Made by a program: the position numbers and the translations under genes. Below, piece by piece: positions 1-9,717 of a stretch of DNA of 64,000 nt. Source of the stretch: Ephydatia muelleri (taxonomy: Eukaryota; Porifera; Demospongiae; Spongillida; Spongillidae); NCBI GenBank assembly GCA_013339895.1, contig JABACO010000001.1, positions 15,742,990-15,806,989 on the forward strand, written 5' to 3'. Every line of letters starts with the position of its first letter. Position 1 is the stretch's first letter. Below the pieces are notes generated by a model. That model did no database searches and had not been told where the DNA came from. It saw nothing but the letters and a program-made list of their open reading frames with translations.

Positions 1-1580
1 GCCTTAGTTACAGTTGCCTTTGCAGTTTCAGCTATTGGAAACAGTATACCTCCGTTTTTTTGTATTTCCTCGCGTTCACTTTTATGATCGCTTTGTGTCC
101 AATGGTCCAACTGGAAATAACGGTGCTGCTAATCCATCAGGTTGGATGACAGAGGATGTTTTTGTCCTTTTTTTGAAGCACTTTGTGCATTATGCCAGAT
201 GCACTAAGGAACGACCATTTCAGCTGAATTTGGATAATCATGAGTTTCATCTGTCTATATTGATCGTCTGACATATGCAAAGGAAAATAGTGTTGTCATG
301 CTATCACTGCCACCTCATTGTTCACATCGCTTGCAACCACTCGATCGCTCTGTTTATGGACCTCTATAGAAACATGTTAATAGTGCTGTGACTCATGGAT
401 ATTGAGCCATCCGGGGGAATACAATATCAATCTACGACATCCCTGCAATTGTTGCTAGCTGTCTTCCATGCGCAGCTACCCCTAGCAATGTTATTGCTGG
501 TTTCAAAGCAACAGGAATATATCCTTTTGATCAAAATATTTTTACTGAATCCGACTTTGCACCAGGATTTATCACTGTCCGTCTACTGATTGTAGAGGAA
601 CAATCATCTCTACAGGCAAGGTCTCAGTGCATCCAAACTTCTGAGAAGCCAACAGCAGTTCTGTAAATAAATCACCCTACCTAGCATCAGAGTCTCGTAC
701 CTCTTCCAATGAGCAAGGTGTAGGCCTATCAGCAACAGGACCCAGTGGTGTAACCAACAACTCTTAGAGCATTTTTGTATCTCCAAGCAATGTTCGCCCA
801 TTTCAAAAGGCTGCACCTAAAGCCGTAAAAACAAAGAGGTGAACACGCAAGTCCTCAATCCTCAATTCTGACGGACTCACCAGTGAAGACTTTGCTAGAA
901 AAGAGAAGAGATGCAAAAAAACACCTTCAAAGAAGGGAAAGGGGTGTGCCAAAGAGCTGTTCGAAGCAATTTGTCTCCAAGAGAGATTTTCAGAAAAGGG
1001 AAAACAGCGTGCTAAGGTGCAATTTGAAGAGAAGAGGGCCTTCAAAAAAAGACCAAAAGGTGTGCTGAAGACTGATTTTGTTTGGTATGTTCAGAAGCTT
1101 ATTCGAAAAGTAAAGGTGGTAAAGTATGGGTTCAATGTGTGGAATGCCAACAGTGGGCTCATGAAGCTTGCACACCTGGTTAAGAAAGCTACATTTGTCA
1201 TAATTGTTGATTTAACTTTTTTCGGTGCATAAACTGCTGTATTGTTTCTAGTGTGATGCCACCTGAGCATATTAAAGTTGAATAGATTTTTATGCTGAAG
1301 TTACTGTTACATATGCAGTACATTACAGCCTCAGCAGAGTCATATTCCACAGCAAAACCTGTGTGTGACTTCTTACCCTGCGATGAGGAAGGTTGTCACA
1401 AATGCACTGCTTCAATTAGAATGGTTATAATTTTAAATTAATTAATTGATTAGTAGAAAACTGGAATAGCGATTTTGTAGCTAGTAGATGATTGAAGATT
1501 ATTTGGTGTTATTAAAATATGTTTTAATAATAAGAGCACTATTCAATACTAAATTTGTGACTTTTAGCCCCGGTCTCCCC
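1..1580 (+). pseudogene. pogo-like DNA transposon, 3' part (copy 1, cut by window edge)
   Basis: This matches 8196-9717 plus 12959-13005, so it is the 3' part of the same pogo-family transposon. The readable pieces are the DDE core with DNHE near 236, the PPH-SHRLQPLD block near 310-350, a GFKATGIYPFD tail near 505, and a C-terminal zinc-finger-like region with paired cysteines near 1130-1215. The reading frame is broken in several places: at the T-run near 55, near 250, and at a TAG near 367. The same breaks occur in the other copy, so they predate the duplication. It keeps 11 nt near 532 that the right copy has lost. The right terminal inverted repeat is 1556-1580, followed by TA. Not functional. 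Confidence 0.85.
1525..1533 (+). other. Empty (TAA)3 target of the LINE seen in the other pogo copy
   Basis: The three TAA triplets followed by GAGCAC are the unoccupied version of the site that holds the 3.2-kb non-LTR element at 9718-12958. The sequence on both sides is otherwise the same in both pogo copies. Confidence 0.9.
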
Positions 1581-1582
1581 TA

Positions 1583-2215
1583 GTTCACAATGGCAAGTTC
1601 ATACCACATAATGGGCCTACATGTGAACTTCGGGTGTGAATTGCTTGTCATATGCGTGCATGCACATGTTTGTAAAGTGTACATCTACAGCATACATGTA
1701 CATGTAGCAACAAACTCCTTGTTATGATGCTGCACAATGGAACGAGTTCTTGTTATAACTATTTGGAATGTAAAAGAAATAAAGCCTCATGCATATGCTG
1801 CGTGAGGAATTTCTTGGAGATTGCCATTTAATGGGGCCTTCGAGCAGAAGACTTGCAGCGTTTCGTAGATGTATGTCGACAACATGGTTATGCCCTCTAC
1901 AAGGTAGCTTCCCATGGTCGTGATGCCTTTTGCCAGCGCTATGGCATTGCCAAACGAAGATTGGTGGCCAAATATTTTTCTTAGTTAAATCACGCACTTC
2001 ACTATCGTACTTGTAATGCCACGGTCGGCCGTCCAAACTCGTCAACTTAAAACTGCATGTTTCATCCGGTGGCATCACTGATTTTGGCACCTCACAAAAT
2101 ACTCTGTTAGTACAAATGTGCGAACTATTTGCAGGTAAATAACTTTGGTACTCTTCTTAGACTGAACTACTGTTCAAATCAATACACTGTAGTTCAGGTA
2201 GAAGGTCTGAGTGGT
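1583..2215 (+). repeat. Array-unit intron, duplicate of 13008-13640
   Basis: This non-coding unit sequence follows the right pogo end and matches 13008-13640 almost base for base. A diverged version lies upstream of every A exon (for example 24.3-24.8 kb and 27.2-27.7 kb). Because the flank is duplicated along with the transposon, the two pogo copies come from segmental duplication rather than two insertions. Similarity to the other copy ends near 2215, before the CA tract and A exon. Confidence 0.8.
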
Positions 2216-2786
2216 GTATAAGTAAAGGCAACCTCTAAAATTTTTTCTGAATTTAACGTGTTCTATATATAGAGCACGTGAAATTTGCACTACCGTACAT
2301 GCATGTATTTCATATATCGTAGGAAATGTATAAGCATGCCAAACGGCAAACTTTTCGCCTTTGAAAGATGCTATAGCTGGACCGAGTGCTTAGCTGTCTA
2401 TGACAGTTTGAGCCTGCTGTATAAGACAAGCATTACATGCATTACATGTATATGGGTGCGGACAACAGCTTTCTGGCTTAATGAATTTGGCTCTGAGGCG
2501 TCAAACATTGTTCGAACCCATAATAAGATATGAAAACACTTTCTGAATACGCTAGACATCAATGCCAATAGGTTTTTAACACAAATCACTCTAGCTCCAC
2601 GAAAGACAAATCGCATTAATAACCCCGGTTATCGTACGATAACTGGGGTTATATCATTGATCAATGTACGATTAAGCACCTTATTATTCGTTTGACGAGA
2701 TCTGATAATTTGCCGTTCTATTCGTGCAGTGTATTCTATCTGTTTAATCGTTTATGCGTGAAAATGCATGGTATTTCTATGTACAG
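2216..2786 (+). other. Intron with diverged unit sequence
   Basis: No gene is visible. Near 2460-2530 it is a diverged relative of the intron just upstream of B exons. Near 2268 it holds a small palindrome centred on CTATATATAG. The last 80 bases match the polypyrimidine region and acceptor of B exons. Confidence 0.5.
2620..2651. repeat. 32-bp near-perfect palindrome
   Basis: The arms read TAACCCCGGTTATCGT and ACGATAACTGGGGTTA. They pair over 16 bp with one mismatch and no loop. It could be a cruciform, a binding site or the remnant of a small inverted-repeat element. Confidence 0.75.
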
Positions 2787-2894
2787 ATTGTACATCAAGC
2801 CAATTTCGATGCTCCAGTGGACAGTGCATATCAGCAAGCAACCGATGTAATGGTGTGTCTAGTTGCGCAGACGGAAGTGATGAAATTGGCTGCA
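2787..2894 (+). CDS. LDLa domain exon 1 (A-like body, B-like flanks)
   Basis: This 108-nt exon encodes one complete LDL-receptor class A module. Six cysteines follow the family pattern, with FRC, GQCI, NRC, SSC and SDEIGC. LDLa modules are extracellular, have three disulfides and bind calcium through the D-x-S-D-E region; here it reads ADGSDE. The acceptor is GTACAG and the donor is GCA|GTGAGT. The exon starts with the last two bases of a codon and ends with the first base of one (phase 1-1), typical of shuffled extracellular modules. The body matches A exons, while the first bases and both introns match B exons, so it is a mosaic. No partner exon is visible within 10 kb because transposons fill the gap. 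The parent protein cannot be named. Confidence 0.8.
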
Positions 2895-3314
2895 GTGAGT
2901 TATGTGTCATAGATATATGCTTTATACATGTATATCTCTTGTGTGATTATTGTTAAGTGAGTGTAATTCTTAGCCCCCGTCAGTATTCAATTATTCTATA
3001 TATCCCACCGCCTTGAGCAAATAGACAATACATGCAAGTCACCCCATTTAATCACACAAGTATATAGTGCATCCTCAACTCATTGCCCAATCATTTTGCA
3101 TATGCAGTCAGTCCGTATGGTTCCGTTGCATCAATGCATCAGCTCAATTATTGTGAAATCAGGGCAATACTTCATTGTCCCGCAATACAAGTGCTCTTAT
3201 TCATTATTGTATGAAATGTGAACTCTTTTTGGTTGGTAGAACTATTAATTTTTTATGATACCTAATGCTGTAGATTCTATGCATTAAACTGTAGACAAGA
3301 TACAGCCGGCTATA
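2895..3314 (+). other. Intron downstream of LDLa exon 1
   Basis: This is a diverged copy of the sequence that follows B exons elsewhere (ATAGATATATGC, CCTTGAGCA, GCATCAGCTC and so on). No coding sequence is visible. Confidence 0.6.
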
Positions 3315-4028
3315 GTGAGAACCAGTGCTGCCGCGATTTGGTCTTTAGCCGATATCGCCTATATCGCGATATATCGCGATATGAGTAAAATATCGCGATA
3401 TTGTATCGCGATATGAGTTATACACCAGAAACGAAATCATGCATGAAGTCACTTACTCGACCGGCCGGATAAATACATTTTTTGTAGCATAATATTACAT
3501 GCAGGAAAACAATTTAAGAGAGGATTAAATCACTGCGTGATTGAACATTAATGATATGCTTTCCGATCACATATTGATTTAAAAATGGTCGTGTTGTAAT
3601 ATTGCCACAATACAAGTAGCGCGAAAAAAGACTCGTGTGTTTAACGATATTATCCCCATAACCGTGAGCTCTTCCGTGACAATATTTCAGGAAATAATAC
3701 ATGTACATGTATAACATGGTGAAATAGAAGTACTGATTATAAGCGTTCGCGGTTACATGCACGGCGTTCAAATACTTACACGGGCGGCTAATTTTTATTT
3801 CGATGGGGGCGGATAGTTTACAGTATATATGCTAGATGTACGCAGCACCGCAGCGGAATTGGAATGTATGTGTGCGGCCCAGCACTAGTGGCAGCTGCTG
3901 AATGACCTTTCGTATATTTTCGTCTTTCTCCGTCTATTCTTCCGTCTATCTCCGTATATCCCATGCACGTTTGTATCGCGATATGACTAAATAATATCGC
4001 GATATATCGCGGCAGCCCTGGTGAGAAC
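3315..4028. mobile_element. Non-autonomous hAT-like element with 8-bp target duplication
   Basis: The element proper is 3323-4020 (698 bp). Its ends are inverted repeats, CAGTGCTGCCGCGAT on the left and the complement of CAGGGCTGCCGCGAT on the right (14 of 15 match). It is flanked on both sides by the 8-bp direct repeat GTGAGAAC (3315-3322 and 4021-4028). CAG-type ends and 8-bp duplications are hallmarks of the hAT superfamily. Subterminal regions (3348-3418 and 3973-4012) carry clustered ATATCGCGATAT palindromes, possible transposase-binding sites. There is no transposase ORF, so it would depend on a partner. The exact duplication suggests a fairly recent insertion. Confidence 0.88.
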
Positions 4029-4509
4029 TAATTATTTACTATGCATTGATAAAGCTGAGGTACACTGTATTTGTAGGATAGAGTTACCGGGGGTGGGGGA
4101 GGGGAGGGGGCGAGGTCACCCAATCTTCCACATGGCTTTGCAAATTAAAATGCTCGATACAGCCAACCACATGCACGGCACATATTACACTACAATAACT
4201 GAGAAAACCAACGCGGGATCGATCGCGCGAGAGCTCTACTGACCACCCAGTCGCTGGATCATTCTCGCACTGAAGGGCACGAAATCACCGAATTTAGTTT
4301 TTTTTACTTACCTAGCTCATTCGAACTTTGCCATTCTGTAAAACAATCTTATCTGCTTCCTTCTAGGGCCGCTTTATGTTTCTAAGCATCAGACACCTCC
4401 CATTAACTTTGTAGTCACATGCTTGTTTAATGTGGTCCAGCCTGACTAAATTTAGACGCGACCTTAATATTCCATACAGAACTGAACACTTTATGGGTAA
4501 AAAGAGACG
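4029..4509. other. Intronic/intergenic sequence, no gene seen
   Basis: The first 40 bases continue the array unit interrupted by the hAT element. A G-rich stretch lies at 4089-4112. I see nothing else I can assign. Confidence 0.4.
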
Positions 4510-4680
4510 GAAGTCCGGCACATAAGCCACATATCGCTGAGTGGGCAAGGATTGATGAAAGATGAGAAGTTGAGCAAGAATAGGAAACCTGTATACACTA
4601 CTGACCGGAGAAGGAATATGTGTGATTATAGGAACTTAGAGCTTTACACACATGCATGAATTCTGGTGAATAAAACAAAA
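4510..4680 (+). repeat. Fragment of the TG-headed interspersed family
   Basis: The string AAGCCACATA..GCTGAGTGG, then GATGAGAAGTTGAGCAAG, recurs at 50.58 kb and, inverted, at 63.6 kb. This copy lacks the TG tract. CTGAGTGG resembles part of a tRNA-type A box, so a SINE origin is possible but unproven. Confidence 0.55.
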
Positions 4681-5262
4681 TGATGCATTACACTCGATTT
4701 TACCAGTGAAAGAAATCTAGTGGAATACATCAACGAAGATTGTCACTACATGTAGGTAAAGAGAGTGGATTACACTACAGATTAAAGCGACACATTCTCG
4801 TTCCGGCAATTACAGTGGATTCCACGCTCAAATCCTCACGTGATACAAATTACCGCCGTTTATAACCCAGAAAAATTATTACGTCAACCGTACACGTCAG
4901 TAAAAATTCGCATAAGTCTTTTCGATACTCGGGCGCTTGTCCGTAAATATCTGTTTAGGTCTGGATCGAGATCGGCGCTCGTCGCGCGGTGTCTTCGTCA
5001 ACTGGCTTCACAGGAAAAAAAAGGGTCGAATCAAAGTTTTGATTTTATAAAGGATTTTAAATCGTCTGTAAAATCATTGTGTGATTGAACAATAAAATCA
5101 AACGCTTGTGATTTTTACTGTTCAATCACGCAATGATTCCAAAATGATTCTTCCCTGTGCTTGTAAGCTTAATTGTTCAAGGCTCACTCACATGGATGCT
5201 CTTATCCGCTTTCGTTTAGGATAGGTTCCTACTGATTGCCGTGTTCGAGTTGTAGTTCACTA
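4681..5262. other. Unassigned sequence with a 28-bp hairpin
   Basis: No gene is visible. An imperfect inverted repeat at 5073-5100 and 5109-5137 (ATCATTGTGTGATTGAAC and its complement) would form a stem of about 28 bp with an 8-nt loop. Confidence 0.5.
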
Positions 5263-5361
5263 AAACACACACACATGCACACATGCACACACACACATAT
5301 GCACACACCCACATAAACACACACGCATGCACACACCCACATAAACACATACACACACATG

Positions 5362-5419
<58 letters not shown>
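5263..5419. repeat. CA microsatellite, interrupted
   Basis: About 155 bp of (CA)n, interrupted at the left by ATGCACACA and CCACATAAACA variants and pure from about 5363. The Cys-Val or Thr-His reading frames it creates are not genes. Confidence 0.95.
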
Positions 5420-5421
<2 letters not shown>

Positions 5422-5568
5422 TACACATAGCCCATAGAAACAATAGTTAAATACAGACGCTTAGGCAGCCCCAATAGGGTATACAGAAACCGACCAGTTG
5501 CCTCTGTAAACATGCACAAGAGCAGCAAAATGGAATAGAATGCATATGCACGTGCAGGTGACAATGTG

Positions 5569-5589
5569 TGTGAATGTGTGTGTGTGTGT

Positions 5590-5623
<34 letters not shown>

Positions 5624-5935
5624 ATGTAATCATTATCACACAGGTTTATTGTTTGCCACATGTATAACAGTGTGTGCAAGTGTGGTGTATGTGTTGTGCA
5701 TCGAATGCATCAGAATTTGCCAAAATCGTTAATAAAAGACCGAAGTCATTGCAAGCTCGAGCGTACATGTAGCTGAGTGGACGTGGTGGAAATACATGTA
5801 AAACGAGAATTTTCGGGCAAATAGGAAGACTTTAATACACGACACGACTAGTGGATGATGTGAGTGCGTAGCAAATAGCCTTACGCGCGCTGTGGGAGGC
5901 GCATGATTACTGCATGCAATCATTGACTTGCATGG
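5569..5935 (+). repeat. TG-headed interspersed element, copy 2
   Basis: A (TG)n tract at 5569-5622 is followed by a core containing AAAAGACCGAAGTCATTGCA, then GTAGCTGAGTGGACGTGG near 5769, then GTGCGTAGCAAATAGCC and GGAGGCGCA near 5860-5905. The same blocks occur in the same order at 54.1-54.3 kb and, inverted, at 62.6-62.85 kb. The TAGCTGAGTGG block fits an RNA polymerase III A box (TRGCNNAGTGG). I cannot place a clear B box. Confidence 0.65.
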
Positions 5936-5997
5936 ATCCAATTTATTGTTGATTAGGAGAATGGAACGTGGGGATTACATGCGATACTAAATTACAC

Positions 5998-6405
5998 GAA
6001 TCGTACGGGAAATGCTTTGCACAGCTACAGGTATATCTCCGGAACGTTAACATAAAATTAAATGACCGAAACAATCAATAGCTACATGCAGGACCTCTCC
6101 ACGTACACACGAAATTGAAGCGATTTGAACGCTCACAGCAAATACAGATTGATGATGTCACTAGAAATCGATAATAGGGCACTCGAAAAACGAGTGCCCT
6201 ATTATTGATTTCTAGTGACATGCATCAATCTGTTTTTGCTGTGAGCTCTTTTCTGAAGATGTGGTGGTTTTGAACCCACTGGGATATCGGACCTCGTAAC
6301 GCTAGCAGTGTGCTGTCAAATGTTGTCCTATAAAGGGGTGAAAATAGGACGTTGATAGCGTTAACCGTTCGGTAGTTGTAACGATTCAAACGTGATGCAT
6401 TTTAC
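5998..6405 (+). repeat. Foldback element, half copy, with a nested hairpin element
   Basis: Sequence blocks match one arm of the long foldback elements at 46 and 55 kb: TATCTCCGGAACG, CAGGACCTCTCC, AAGCGATTTGAAC, GGGATATCGGACC, GATAGCGTTAACCGTTCGG and ATTCAAACGTGATGCATTTT. The opposite arm is missing. The copy is interrupted at 6133-6244 by a separate small palindrome. Confidence 0.7.
6133..6244. mobile_element. 112-bp self-complementary mini-element
   Basis: It starts TCACAGCAAA and ends with the complement TTTGCTGTGA, and is palindromic almost throughout. The centre is GGGCACTCG and CGAGTGCCC around a short A-rich loop near 6185-6191. The foldback copy at 54.63 kb shows the uninterrupted sequence GCGCTCTTATCCGAAG, so this is an insertion with a short target duplication (2-4 bp, ambiguous). 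It has no coding capacity. Confidence 0.75.
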
Positions 6406-7090
6406 AATAATAATATGACATTGTTCTGATTTCACAGTCACTTACAAGGGTATGTACTGCAGGCAATATAATGTCAGCTATTTAATTCAATAAAGTTTTG
6501 CACACACATGGATTACCTGTTCTCAGACAACGGGTTTAGGTTTTTGTAGTTAATTTGTAATTTGCTCAATTCACAATTTCAAATTGCTATTTGGCCTATA
6601 TAATTGTCAAGCAATGGATATGCAGTATAATTGAACCTAAACAAGCATACATGTATATACCATAAGCATTGCTATTTATAGTCTCATGATAATATGCAAC
6701 ACCATCTCGTCCTCTGTGGCCTTTGCCCACATTCTATGGCTTTCATGTCCTCATCTTCCCATAAGGTTTCTGCCATCACAATCTCCTCATACTTGGAATG
6801 ATTCGGAGACTTTAGAATTGCAATTCTAAACTCACTGTAGCACCTTAGCAGATTATCATTTATTGATACACTTTTAAATCTACACTGTAATTGGAGTGTC
6901 AAGAATAATTGGTTAGAGCCTATTTTAGACCAACCACTTATTCATCTCATCTTATTATCAAAAACACATGTACATTCAGTACAATTCTAGTACACGAAGA
7001 TGTCAAAATGGCACAGAGTCCTACCTCAGCTTGATGTATCTTCTGTTGTATCTTCTGCTTACTCATGCATATAACGATGGTACCTTAGCT
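6406..7090 (+). other. Array-unit intron upstream of the pogo insertion
   Basis: This matches the unit segment found at 21.6-22.1 kb and 48.56-48.96 kb (GTTCTCAGACAACGGGTTTAGG, GGCCTTTGCCCACATTCTATGG). There are no exons. It ends GGTACCTTAGCT next to the pogo target TA. Confidence 0.65.
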
Positions 7091-7508
7091 TAGGGGAGAC
7101 CGGGGCTACAAGTCACACGGGTTAGTTGTTTACAGCATTTATATCTTGTTAGCGGGTGACGGCATCAATTGGACATGTACAGGTCAAATGTAGGTATAAT
7201 AATTATAGTTTAGTGACTACCTATGAATTTGTGGAAATGCTGCTCACATCTATCGGACGTTGTAATTGAATTTGTGTTTGTTATACCTCTAAGTAAATAT
7301 TTTCCATTTGCTATGTAGCTATTTTCAAATATTAGGTCGAGAGAATATATATGAAATAAGTTAGTACAAAGTTATGTGCATGGATTAAATGATCAATGTC
7401 AAATTTGTATTTTTAATTTTGATATGCCTTCATAAAAAGTTATGTGTTCTGGGCCTTAGTGGGGATAGTTGACACCAAGATGACTTGTGGTAATTAGGCA
7501 CAGACCGA

Positions 7509-9385
7509 ATGTCTATTTGTTCGAAGGTGCTTGAAAATATTTCCATCATGCGAACTTATACTCGAAAGACTGATAGAGGTTCGTACTCTAATAGAGACAT
7601 TGTAAGAGCTGTTGACCTTGTTAAAAGATGTGCTTCTAAGATGTGTGGTATTAACTACCGAACTTTGTCGCGATATTGTAAACGACTAACCGGAGATGAT
7701 GCTTTAGAAGAAAACGGTGAGTCTTTATTTACTGTTGGGTATAAAAGCGGTCGGCAGGTTTTTCCGAACGCTTTGGAGGAGGAGTTAGTCGAATATATAT
7801 TAACAGCTTCTAGCATGTATCAAGGCCTTTCGCCTAACGAAATACGAAAGCTTGCCTATCAGTTGGCTATAGCAAATAGACTACCTCTCGCTGCTAAATG
7901 GGTAGAAAACAAACAAGCTGGTGCTGATTGGTTTTCTGGATTTCTAAAGCGCCACCCTACGTTGTCATTACGTAAGCCAGAAGCTACTAGCCTTGCGCGG
8001 GTTTCCGGATTCAACCCCACCACTGTAAACCAGTTTTTTGACAACTTAACAGTTGTACTGCAGCGTAACAAACTTGGTCCTGGAGATATTTGGAACGCTG
8101 ACGAAACTGGGATTACAACTGTGCAGAAGCCATGTAGGATTGTTGCTAAACGTGGAATGAAACAGGTTGGGTTCACAACCTCTGCTAAACGTGGTGCCTT
8201 AGTTACAGTTGCCTTTGCAGTTTCAGCTATTGGAAACAGTATACCTCCGTTTTTTTGTATTTCCTCGCGTTCACTTTTATGATCGCTTTGTGTCCAATGG
8301 TCCAACTGGAAATAACGGTGCTGCTAATCCATCAGGTTGGATGACAGAGGATGTTTTTGTCCTTTTTTTGAAGCACTTTGTGCATTATGCCAGATGCACT
8401 AAGGAACGACCATTTCAGCTGAATTTGGATAATCATGAGTTTCATCTGTCTATATTGATCGTCTGACATATGCAAAGGAAAATAGTGTTGTCATGCTATC
8501 ACTGCCACCTCATTGTTCACATCGCTTGCAACCACTCGATCGCTCTGTTTATGGACCTCTATAGAAACATGTTAATAGTGCTGTGACTCATGGATATTGA
8601 GCCATCCGGGGGAATACAATATCAATCTACGACATCCCTGCAATTGTTGCTAGCTGTCTTCCATGCGCAGCTACCCCTAGCAATGTTATTGCTGGTTTCA
8701 AAGCAACAGGAATATATCCTTTTGATCACTGAATCCGACTTTACACCAGGATTTATCACTGTCCGTCTACTGATTGTAGAGGAACAATCATCTCTACAGG
8801 CAAGGTCTCAGTGCATCCAAACTTCTGAGAAGCCAACAGCAGTTCTGTAAATAAATCACCCAGCCTAGCATCAGAGTCTCGTACCTCTTCCAATGAGCAA
8901 GGTGTAGGCCTATCAGCACCAGGACTCAGTGGTGTAACCAACGACTCTCAGAGCATTTTTGTATCTCCAAGCAATGTTCGTCCATTTCAAAAGGCTGCAC
9001 CTAAAGCCGTAAAAACAAAGAGGTGAACACGCAAGTCCTCAATCCTCAATTCTGACGGACTCACCAGTGAAGACTTTGCTAGAAAAGAGAAGAGATGCAA
9101 AAAAACACCTTCAAAGAAGGGAAAGGGGTGTGCCAAAGAGCTGTTCGAAGCAATTTGTCTCCAAGAGAGATTTTCAGAAAAGGGAAAACAGCGTGCTAAG
9201 GTGCAATTTGAAGAGAAGAGGGCCTTCAAAAAAGACCAAAAGGTGTGCTGAAGACTGATTTTGTTTGGTATGTTCAGAAGCTTATTCGAAAAGTAAAGGT
9301 GGTAAAGTATGGGTTCAATGTGCGGAATGCCAACAGTGGGCTCATGAAGCTTGCACACCTGGTTAAGAAAGCTACATTTGTCATA
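7509..9385 (+). pseudogene. pogo-like transposase, broken
   Basis: The first open part (7509-8282; likely start Met14 at 7548) holds a psq-like helix-turn-helix near residues 20-60. A CENP-B-type DNA-binding domain follows near 75-165, with W-FSGFLKRHPTLSLRKPE. The first catalytic Asp is in NADETG at 8100. The frame is lost in a T-run near 8250. Further recognisable pieces follow in other frames: DNHE near 8431, PPHCSHRLQPLD near 8507, GFKATGIYPFD near 8700, and a PHD-like zinc finger near 9270-9385 (QC-EC-QWAHEAC). At least three frameshifts plus a TAG near 8562 inactivate it. An 11-nt deletion near 8726 is specific to this copy. HTH, DDE and PHD-type finger are a known pogo-family arrangement. 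Confidence 0.85.
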
Positions 9386-9717
9386 ATTGTTGATTTAACT
9401 TTTTTCGGTGCATAAACTGCTGTATTGTTTCTAGTGTGATGCCACCTGAGCATATTAAAGTTGAATAGATTTTTATGCTGAAGTTACTGTTACATATGCA
9501 GTACATTACAGCCTCAGCAGAGTCATATTCCACAGCAAAACCTGTGTGTGACTTCTTACCCTGCGATGAGGAAGGTTGTCACAAATGCACTGCTTCAATT
9601 AGAATGGTTATAATTTTAAATTAATTAATTGATTAGTAGAAAAACTGGAATAGCGATTTTGTAGCTAGTAGATGATTGAAGATTATTTGGTGTTATTAAA
9701 ATATGTTTTAATAATAA

